From Chytridium lagenaria (taxonomy: Eukaryota; Chytridiomycota; Chytridiomycetes; Chytridiales; Chytridiaceae): a stretch of 64,000 nucleotides of DNA. The stretch spans positions 273,473-337,472 of the forward strand of contig JAHLKC010000029.1 in the NCBI GenBank assembly GCA_025449115.1, given 5' to 3'. Shown here piece by piece: positions 56,359-64,000 of this stretch. How positions within the stretch are numbered: position 1 is the stretch's first letter; every line of letters starts with the position of its first letter. The notes under the pieces are model-generated. The model had not been told where the DNA came from. It saw only the letters and a list, made by a program, of their open reading frames with translations, and did not search any database. Position numbers and translations under genes: made by a program.

Positions 56359-57980
56359 TTCTCCCCCTTTCGTGAACTTCACTCACAACTTCTCTGGCTC
56401 CCCATCTCTGAAGCATCATCATCAACGACTACCATCCCCGCGCGTTCACGACACCTCTCCAGGTCTCTACGCGCCAGCCCCTTCGTGAGCATGTCTGCAG
56501 GCTGTCCTTGGTTCCAATGTGCTCCACCTGAAGCAAACGCTTGGCAACGCGATCTCTAACCGCGTGGAACCGAAGATCCACCTGTCGCGTCCTCGAGCTG
56601 ATGATGGGGTTCTTTGCAATGGCCTCTGCTGCCGTGTTATCACACCAAAGCGTTGGTGGATCGTCAAAGGAGTATCCTATCTCCTCCAGAAGCTGCTTCA
56701 ACCAGATGAGCTCCGACGATGCCTCACTCAACGCGACGTATTCGGCCTCTGCGCTGGAAACAGCTACTGACGCTTGTTTACGCGCACCCCACATCACAGC
56801 TCCTCCAATCAGCATGATGACGAATCCACTGATTGACTTCTTCTCGTCCGGATCATTCCCAAGATCCGCGTCGCTGAATCCTTCAAGCTTCAACTTGTTC
56901 TCTTGACGCGAATAGCTTATGCCCAAGCTACGCGTCAACTGTAAATACCCGACTAAATCACGAGCACACTCCCAGTGCTCGTGTCCAGGACGCGCCTGGT
57001 AGCGCGCCAGCATTCCAACTGCAAATGCCACATCGGGACGCGAATTAACCATCGCGTACATCAATGAACCGACCACTGTTCGATAGGCTAGTCCCTCCAC
57101 TTCTTCCAATGGAGTCTCGTTGTCTTCAACGCGTCTGAGACGCGTTCCTGGCCTTAGCGGAAGCTTCTTGAGATGTCCTTCTGGCACCCGTAGCTTCTTC
57201 ATCATCGAGATGATGTAGGCCTCTTGCTTCATACGCACATGCCACTCATGTTGACTGTAGCGAACTTGGGTTCCGACCGGCGTATCTTGGCTCCCCCTGG
57301 CTTGTGACCGTAAACCGACGCTTGAGATCGTCTTGAAACGCGTCTGCCTCTTCCTGATCAGGACACGCGTGCACTAGGTCGTCAACATAGACAACCAGTA
57401 GTGATAACCTCTCGCCGTTGCGTTGGTAGTAAAGACAGGGATCCGAGAGCGAACGTGTGAAGCCTATCGAGATGAGAAACTCATCCAACACCTCGTTCCA
57501 TCCAAGAGGTGATTGCTTCAAACCGTACAAGGTCTTCAAGAGAAGACAAACCCAGTCTTCCTTCCCAACAATCACAAAAACCCTCTGGTTGCTCGATGTA
57601 TATCCTCCTTGAGATTGCCGTTGAGAAACGCCGTCTTGACGTCGTATTGGCGTAACACCATCCCCTCGTGAGCTGCCACCGCGAGTGCTGTCCGAAAGGT
57701 CGCCCCATTCATCACTGGCGCGTAAGTCTCCAAAGTAGTCCACGCCTTCTTTCTGCGAATATCCCTTCGCAACGAATCGAGCTTTTCTTCTTTCCACAGA
57801 GCCGTTTTCCTTTCGCTTGTAACGGAGCACCCATCCACTCTTGATGATGTGCTTGCCGTTTGGTCGAGGCACCAGATGCCACGTCTGATGCTCCAGCAAC
57901 GACTGGTACTCCTCCTGAAGAGCCTTCATCCATTTCTTCTGAATCAACGCGTCCCAACGCGTCCTCAACGGTTGCTGGAT
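56359..57980 (-). pseudogene. RT and RNase H region of Copia element C'
   Basis: Reads WHLVPRPNGKHIIKSGWVLR, FVAKGYSQKEGVDY, VVYVDDLVHACPDQEE, FSDADLGNDPDEKKS and SSAEAEYVALSEAS on the minus strand. Frame breaks near 57738, 57590, 57280 and 56510 are at homopolymers and mostly differ from those of element C. It retains the EAEY codons that are damaged at 49392 in C. Confidence 0.8.
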
Positions 57981-57984
57981 CTAT

Positions 57985-58283
57985 AGGGTGTTTTACGGGG
58001 CTCTTTGTAATTATAGTAATAAACTTAATAAACTATTAATGTATAATGAACTGGTGAACGAGGTCTCCAAAGGTGACGACTAATTAATACTGATGACAAC
58101 TAACTTATTATTAAGAACCTTCTTCACAACAATACAGGTAAGTTGAGGGTGGCACACCTCGCCATAAGGTCTTCTGACCGTCCATCTCTCATTGTCACGG
58201 ATACAGTTGTAGGAGGCAAAACATGCGGGGATTAACGCTGACTCAAATGGTATGAGCAGCAAAACAAATAAAGAATTTAAACT
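57985..58283 (-). repeat. LTR-like remnant beside Copia C'
   Basis: Minus-strand DNA ends in a GAGCCCCGTAAAACACCC-like sequence resembling the ends of the other Copia LTRs (GAGCCCCGTAACCC). The body is AT-rich and includes GGTGACGACTAATT on the plus strand. The 5' end is not defined. Probably a diverged LTR of a further Copia copy. Confidence 0.4.
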
Positions 58284-58346
58284 CCGAATTGGGTTATATC
58301 CTATAGTACAAAACCGACGACTAGTAATAAAATTTCGTCGAATTTC
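58284..58346 (+). repeat. About 60-bp conserved sequence (copy 2)
   Basis: Starts GGGTTATATCCTATAGTAC and includes AAATTTCGTCGAATTT. Same orientation and order as 41853-41917. Confidence 0.7.
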
Positions 58347-58504
58347 AGATCATATACGTTCGCATACAAACGTGTACCATGGTATGACGGTAGTATTTTT
58401 CGTTGTAAAATGATGTTTCGAGTAGGTTGTTTTGACCGCGGTATACCTGTGTATACCATGCTGTTGTGAAAATTATAGCTTTAATACAAATTGTCAATGG
58501 ATAT

Positions 58505-58824
58505 TTTTTAGCCCCAGGCCACCGTATACGGCTTGAAACTTAGTACCTAAATTTTGTCAAATCGTTATCAAATGCAAATTGTCAACGAATTCATTAAACA
58601 GTATACCACCGTATACAGCTTTAAACTTTGAACTATAGAATTGTCAATTCCGGAAAGATGACTATTTTTATCCCCAGGCCACCGTATACGGCTTGAAACT
58701 TAGTACCTTAATTTTGTCAAATCGTTATCAAATGCAAATTGTCAACGAATTCATAAAACGGTATACCACCGTATACAGCTTTAAACTTTGAACTATAGAA
58801 TTGTCAATTCCGGAAAGATGACTA
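58505..58824. repeat. Two tandem 160-bp units carrying the GTATACC motif
   Basis: The segment with CCCCAGGCCACCGTATACGG at 58512 recurs at 58672, 160 bp later, and both copies run through AACGAATTC, GTATACCACCGTATAC and TTCCGGAAAGATGACTA. Only a few bases differ, so the duplication is recent. Confidence 0.85.
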
Positions 58825-59324
58825 CTTTTCATGAAATAATTTATGGTTAGGAAATACCACTGCGTACGGCCTCATACTTTAGCCTATATAATTGTCAATT
58901 TTATAATCCTAACCGATTTGTCAATGAATCATAAAAACGGTATACCACGGTATACGGCTTCACACTATAACTTGTATGATGGTCAACTTTAACCGTGTGC
59001 TGCAAGCGACCATAGCGTCAGTCCTTGTATAATATATAGCAGATATCACTGATCTACCAACAATGTAAATGGACAATCAGGTATTCATCTGATATCAATA
59101 GGCAATATTCACTCAATTTACGTTTTTTTTCTATGCCACATAAGGGCTCGATATAAAAAAGGGAGAACATGGTATATATTTCCTTCTTCTTTAAAAATCT
59201 AAGTAGTGTATAGTTATTCTTTTAGTAACTGTTATTAGTAGCAGTACTAGTTATGAGCGCTACATAAGGAGTATTGAGGAAGTGAGATAATTTAATTATC
59301 ATCGCTTCATATATACATTTTCGC

Positions 59325-59460
59325 AGACGTACGTGCGGACGTATGCGTACGCATACAAACGTTTGCGCTTACAGTCGGAAGCGTACGTACGCGAGCGTAC
59401 GTAAGCGTACGCTTACGTACGCAATCGTTGATTTACGTGCGTAGACATACGCTTTCTTGC
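59325..59460. repeat. TACG-rich alternating purine-pyrimidine tract
   Basis: About 130 bp made of GTACGTACG, GCGTACGC and GTAAGCGTACGCTTAC, strongly palindromic and nearly all alternating purine and pyrimidine. It could extrude cruciforms or adopt left-handed DNA. No gene overlaps it. Confidence 0.75.
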
Positions 59461-59565
59461 GCCATTGCTTATATAGAAGTGCTAATGCTGTGTACATTAA
59501 CATTACATCTTAACTACTTTACCAAAATTTTTACGGCATTTATTCATATGATTGAGTTTACATAA

Positions 59566-61401
59566 TTATCGATATCTGTCGCTTCTCCGAGATGATCTGG
59601 AGTTGTACCTACTAATTTTCATAGGTGAACTCCCGCGCTCTGAAGAGCTGTAATCAGTTCGAGATCTTGATCGGTCAGTTCCTCTAGATGACAAAGGCCT
59701 TGAGTAACCTCTAGCAGTACTTCGAGTCCTTCTTTGTTTTTCGGGAGAAAAGCTTGCTGGTTTTCTAATGCGTTCGGATCGGCGAGGCGGCGATGAGTCT
59801 TCCGAAAAGCGAGGTAATGGCCTTGACACACGTGATGAAGTACGGCTGTTATCAGGAATAGTTTGGTGTTCAACGGGGGCAATCCTGACCCTTGGACGTA
59901 TCCCTTTTTAATTTATTATGGTTAGATTAATTTTTTTCCAGACTCGAACCGAATCAAATGTAATAGAACAATATTCAAATTAAGACGTACCGCTGCCACT
60001 TTCGAATGACGAATCCAGCTTTTCGGCAATATCAGTGAGCTTCTTGTCGAATTCGTCCAATATGTTTTTAAATGAAAGAAGCGATGCTTCGAAGCTGTCT
60101 TTCATTTCGTCCTGCGCTTTGTGTAAAAACGTGAAGTTGGATATCATGGTCCTCTGTATCGCATTGTTTTCGTGCATCATTAATTGAAGACTGTCATTCT
60201 GTGCAGCTGCAGTCTGTAGGTTTGAACCTCCGACGCCAACAATGTAGCAGTCATTTAATCTTTTCAGCTCGCTAATCCCAAAGCCTATTTAAACGTTAAC
60301 AACCATCACCATTATAAAAAATTAAACAGATAAGAATTTCACGGTATGCGTTAATATACAGCATTGTGCCGCGCGGTTAAACATACTGCTGCAGTAAAAT
60401 GCTGTATATTGCGGCATACTGTGGTTACCACAGTATGTCGCGGTATACCACGTACAACTGCTGTATGCGTTGATAGACTATGGCATACCACAGTTTCCGT
60501 TGGTAGATGTGTATAACGCAATAAATTTGCAGCCGTTTCTCACCTGGAACATGCTGCTGAAATCCTGGTGACGTATAAGCCTTGGCTGCCATAGCCCCCG
60601 GGTAAGTAGCTAATAAGAGAATTCCAGCGTTGATTTTTCGACTCATGTTATCAGCCTAGATACAGGGGTAAGAATGTTTATGAAATGTTAAACTGCACTT
60701 ACCGTTTTGAACGAGATGCTCCCAATGCCGTCGAAAAAAGGAATTCGTCATTGATCTAGTTTGTGCAGGGCAGTTCACATTGGGAAATGCGTTTCTTCGG
60801 TTGTTGGACTGCTTCACACTTACTTAAACAAAAAGGGTGAGCTATTGTTTGCCATATTCAAGTTAATGTACCATCCTGTATAACTTGGCCACTTCTAATT
60901 TTGTATGCACCTTCAATGGGAAGAGGAAGAGGAACAGGAAGAGGAGGAGGAGGAGAAGCCGCCGGAAGAGAGTCTGAATGGGATCTGTTACGGCTTTGAT
61001 TTGTATGTTGGTAGTTTGCTGATTGTTCACGTTGTCCTTATAAGTTCAGAGTTGTCAACAATATACCAGCATTGAACTCACTGTTTTCATTTGAAGTGTC
61101 TCCCCGTGCGGCGGTACTTCTATCAACCATTCGAACATATCTTCGTGAGAGTCTTTGACTACGATTCGAGTCTTCATTCAACGCATCAACCTCCATCATC
61201 TCCTCAATCTGAGTTGGCTCATCATCATCGTCACTGTAAGTTGGCTCCTCAGGGCTTCCCGAGCCATCATAATCTATAGATTGTGTGTATAAAGATCAAA
61301 GTTAATAACGTTCAAAGGCTTATTATTCAATGTATTCTGTATTCACCATCATCATATGTGTTCTGCAGTTGTTGCCGTTGAACTTCACCGTTCTTATCCA
61401 T
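59566..61401 (-). CDS. Unknown multi-exon gene, coiled-coil centre and Arg/Ser tail
   Basis: The ATG at 61401 opens MDKNGEVQRQQLQNTYDD. After an intron (about 61275-61345) an acidic exon contains SPEEPTYSDDDDEPTQIEEM and RRYVRMVDRSTAARGDTSNE. A Pro-rich exon near 60900-60990, then NCPAQTRSMTNSFFRRHWEH and NMSRKINAGILLLATYPGAM (60.55-60.78 kb) follow. A coiled-coil-like exon (AQDEMKDSFEASLLSFKNIL) lies at 59.98-60.28 kb, and the C-terminus is Arg/Ser-rich (RRSERIRKPASFSPEKQRRT), ending at 59566. Introns carry GTATACC motifs. It is divergent from the gene at 61839. No family is recognised. The exon chain is consistent, but the boundaries are by eye. Confidence 0.4.
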
Positions 61402-61838
61402 ATTCTTTGAGTCCAAAAAAAATTTGTTGTCAATGCGTCAAGCATGTTAATACAACTGTTTATTGTTAAATACCCTCTATGTCTTTGCATAGCATTTATA
61501 AACGTTCGGCTTGTTGGCCTTATATTGTTTAGCTGCATGGTGAATATGTACCAAAATAAACCGTATCTGTTGAAAAAAAGTAGAAAATCATGGTATACGC
61601 TTGTATGCTGTGGTTTACGTAGAGTTCAGTGGGTTGGCTGGTTAGGGAATAACTCACAGCAAACATGCGAATTATGTTACATTAAAAGTATGCAATGGTA
61701 TGCCATAATATTTAACGGTATGTAATGGTATGCAATTTATACGCTGATAGATGCTTGTGCTCAACGGATTTATTTGAAGTCCAACAGCAAATATCCGTAT
61801 GACTGCTACAGTAACACTAAAGAAAATCGTTGCAAAAA

Positions 61839-64000
61839 ATGTATTGCCCATGTTGTGACGAAGAGGTGGAGTCCATCACAACAGCAAGGCATTTGGAGGA
61901 CCACTTGCGCAGTACTAGCGCCAATGGGCATGCAATGCGTGGTCCTATCATTACCATGATGATGAGACTGGATTCCTCGGCATCCGTATACCAGGGTCTG
62001 GCCTCGATACTTGGCGGTTCCCACGCCACCATTCAGCAACCTCAACGAAGTACAGCAACAGAAAAACGCGGTGCGAAGGGCCACTATCATTTGCAAACGG
62101 TCACAGCAACCCGAAAGTAAGTTAGCTATGATGTTAAATTCTTATTATGGTAAAAGTATATTAGGAGTCACAACGCGATTATATCGCCTGACTGAGGCGG
62201 AGAAGAAAGCCATGGATGTGCTACTCACGGAGAAAGTCAGGATTGCAGCATTGATGGACTCCCTCCCAAAGTTAGGGTTTGATCCCGCCGTTGCCGAAAG
62301 TTTACGTTTAAAGATTGCAAAGGTAGGATACACTCGAGTTCATGTATTGACGCTACTAGGCAAAAAATGCATACATCAGCGCCTTCCAGGACACCTGGTC
62401 CCCGGAAAGCCCTCGAGTTGCTGGTTATCTCATCGACGAAGATAACCATGTTATCATCGAATGGGCCGACAAAGAATCGGAGGTCGTTGCTGTGGTATTT
62501 GAATTTGAATCATTTAAATGATAATCGTTATTAGCCTGATGAGCCACGCAAGCAAGAGCCCCTGCCACGTAAAAAGCCTGCCCCTTACGAAAAGGTTAGA
62601 TTCACCGGCAAGCCTGCTGAGGAAGAGGAAAGTGACGTCGAGGAATCGACGTCACGGTATGAACCGACCGTGGTATCCTACGTCAAAGGTATGTAAACTA
62701 TCCTATCGGACTTACAAGAATAGAGCACGAGATAGAGGTCGTCAAGCCAAAACAGGAACGGTCGGTTAAAGGTATTTTGAGCGTCGTTATGTCATGCGGA
62801 GTTGATTTCTAATTTCTTCTGTGTGTGATATTTAGCAGCGAAGGTTCCGCCTAAATTGAGCATCGACGTGGCGAAAAGTAAGAAGGCTCATGTCGAAGAA
62901 GAGATGGAGATAACGGAGGAGCCGTTGCCGACCGCTGGAAAAGGTGAGTTTAACCGTACATAGTATACCACGGCATACCACGGTATTCCAAAACGTACTG
63001 CTGCTGTTAACCATACATCGCCAAGTACTCACAAGGTTTTTGTTAGGAAAAGGTTCGATAACCTCGCCGTCATCAAAGGGAAAGGGTAAGTCTATGGAAT
63101 ATATATTCAAAGTTTTTTAAAAAACTGTGTATAGATGTGGTATTTGAACGTTGGACTAACATTAATTTTAGAAAAGGGTACTACGTCTACCTCGTCTAAG
63201 ACTAAAAAGCCCGGTAAGTTTCAGCATTATGTCGGCATTTTCGAATTTACAAAAATGTTTATTTAAAGCACCGGAGGAGGAAGAGGCCGCAAAACCGAGT
63301 AAGTTTAATTATTTTTAATTTACAATATTTATTATTTACAATTCTTTTGCTTACGCTAATTGAATGCAGCTAAGTCGCCAACAACCCAATCGCCCAAGTC
63401 TCCAAAGCGCCAAAACATCCTGTTACGTTGCGTAGGTTTAAAGTTCTATTGTATTTTCTTTTATCATCTACTTTTAACATTTAACACTTGTTACGGCTTG
63501 CGGCCGTATGCGATGGTATACTGCTATAAATAGCCGTATACCTTGGTTTATAACCGCATTTTGCATATGCTGCCGTCTACGACAGTATGCTGATTTTAAT
63601 AATTATTTTTTTTCTATATAAGACGAGGAGGAAGAGGAGGCTGTTCCCGCCGCAAAACCAAGTAAATTATTATGTTTTATTTACAATTCTTTTGCTTACG
63701 CTAATTGAATGCAGCTAAGTCGCCAACAACCCAATCGCCCAAGTCTCCAAAGGCGCCAAAACATCCTGTTACGTTGCGTAGGTTTAAAGTTCTATTGTAT
63801 TTTCTTTTATCATCTACTTTAACATTTAACACTTGTTACGGCTTGCGGCCGTATGCAATGGTATACTGTTATAATTAGACGTATACCTTTGTCTATACCC
63901 GCTTAAGGCCGTATACTTAGGGTAATTTTTTTCTAAACCCTTTTTTATTGCAGCCAAGAACGTGTCTATCGCGTCTATCGCGTCGAAGGCAAGAAAAAGA
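61839..64000 (+). CDS. Unknown zinc-finger, Lys/Pro-rich multi-exon gene (3' end outside window)
   Basis: The ATG at 61839 opens MYCPCCDEEVESITTARHLE with a C-x2-C ... H-x3-H finger (Cys at residues 3/5/6 region, His in RHLEDH). A frame change near 62005 leads to FSNLNEVQQQKNAVRRATII, then after an intron (62117-62156) YRLTEAEKKAMDVLLTEKVR and LGFDPAVAESLRLKIAKVGY. A second frame change near 62367 leads to DTWSPESPRVAGYLIDEDNH. Many tiny exons follow, encoding disordered, charged repeats such as APEEEEAAKPS and KSPTTQSPKSPK, separated by short introns carrying GTATACC motifs. The last exon (AKNVSIASIASKARKR) reaches the window edge. Function unknown; the finger suggests nucleic-acid binding. 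Confidence 0.4.
63340..63540 (+). repeat. Exon-intron module, copy 1
   Basis: The sequence from TTACAATTCTTTTGCTTACG through the KSPTTQSPKSPK exon and into the following intron recurs 342 bp later at 63682-63882. The intron part includes GCGGCCGTATGC and GGTATACTG. Confidence 0.85.
63682..63882 (+). repeat. Exon-intron module, copy 2
   Basis: Near-identical to 63340-63540. The exon differs by a one-base insertion (AAAGGCGCC against AAAGCGCC), which changes the frame at its 3' end, and the intron differs at a few sites. Confidence 0.85.

Larger units (their letters stand above)
55857..57980 (-). mobile_element. Copia element C' (second copy), inverted and 5'-truncated
   Basis: The minus strand holds an LTR (55857-56358) and the RT/RNase H part of the polyprotein (56359-57980), almost identical to element C at 48170-49775 but in opposite orientation. 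It stops at 57980 inside the linker before RT (reading AIVEDALGRVDSEE in C). The 5' half is absent. Confidence 0.85.
58375..63900. repeat. Dispersed palindromic GTATACC motif family
   Basis: Variants of GGTATACCACGGTATACGG recur at about 58436, 58528, 58602, 58688, 58762, 58938, 60340-60490, 61592, 61690, 62963, 63500, 63600, 63850 and 63915. They lie both between genes and inside the introns of the two genes here. I did not find it in 1-58 kb. The core GGTATACC and CCGTATACGG are self-complementary. Confidence 0.65.

Noticed and set aside
58375..63900. CRISPR-like spacing of the GTATACC motif
   Set aside because: Spacing is irregular, copies are degenerate and palindromic, no cas genes are near, and the DNA is eukaryotic.

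Overview
The window looks like nuclear DNA of a filamentous fungus. Conserved genes are split by many short GT-AG introns (mostly 35-70 nt), and the gene set (MSH1, glutamate-cysteine ligase, an ERJ5-type J protein, a Bem3-type PX-PH-RhoGAP) together with KDZ, Tc1/mariner-superfamily and Ty1/Copia elements is fungal. The kinesin-light-chain-like TPR protein and the CxC5/CxC6 KDZ element would fit a chytrid-like or basidiomycete lineage, but the sequence does not decide between them. There are no bacterial-style operons, CRISPR arrays or rRNA genes.  Layout. 0.7-4.1 kb: TPR repeat protein (+). 4.4-7.7 kb: MSH1, mitochondrial MutS homologue (+), convergent with glutamate-cysteine ligase at 8.0-10.5 kb (-). 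11.1-16.4 kb: a complete 5.29-kb DNA transposon with matching terminal inverted repeats and TA flanks. It encodes one spliced protein joining a Ulp1-type SUMO-protease domain to a DDE transposase and a zinc knuckle. 16.7-29.0 kb: a minus-strand run of host genes (basic hypothetical protein, secreted protein with an ADP-ribosyltransferase-like motif set, membrane-anchored M14 carboxypeptidase-like pseudoenzyme, ERJ5-like J protein, unknown protein, Bem3-like RhoGAP). 29.75-36.9 kb: a KDZ-type element with CxC5/CxC6 cysteine clusters, a convergent unknown gene and short subterminal repeats. 37.2-58.3 kb: a graveyard of LTR retrotransposons with at least three Copia families in both orientations, cut into one another, plus a possible second LTR type. 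58.3-64 kb: a region dominated by a degenerate palindromic GTATACC motif, an alternating TACG tract, and a divergent pair of unknown genes; the right-hand one has tandemly duplicated exon-intron modules and runs off the window.  A cross-cutting observation is that almost every long coding region, host or transposon, carries one-base frame breaks, mostly at homopolymers, including two that compensate each other within about 30 bp in the ligase gene. This looks more like base-calling error than gene decay, so 'pseudogene' should be used cautiously here. The most novel items are the Ulp1-transposase fusion element, the KDZ element with its subterminal repeats, the strong ACGCGT enrichment confined to one Copia family, and the GTATACC motif that fills both introns and spacers at the right end.
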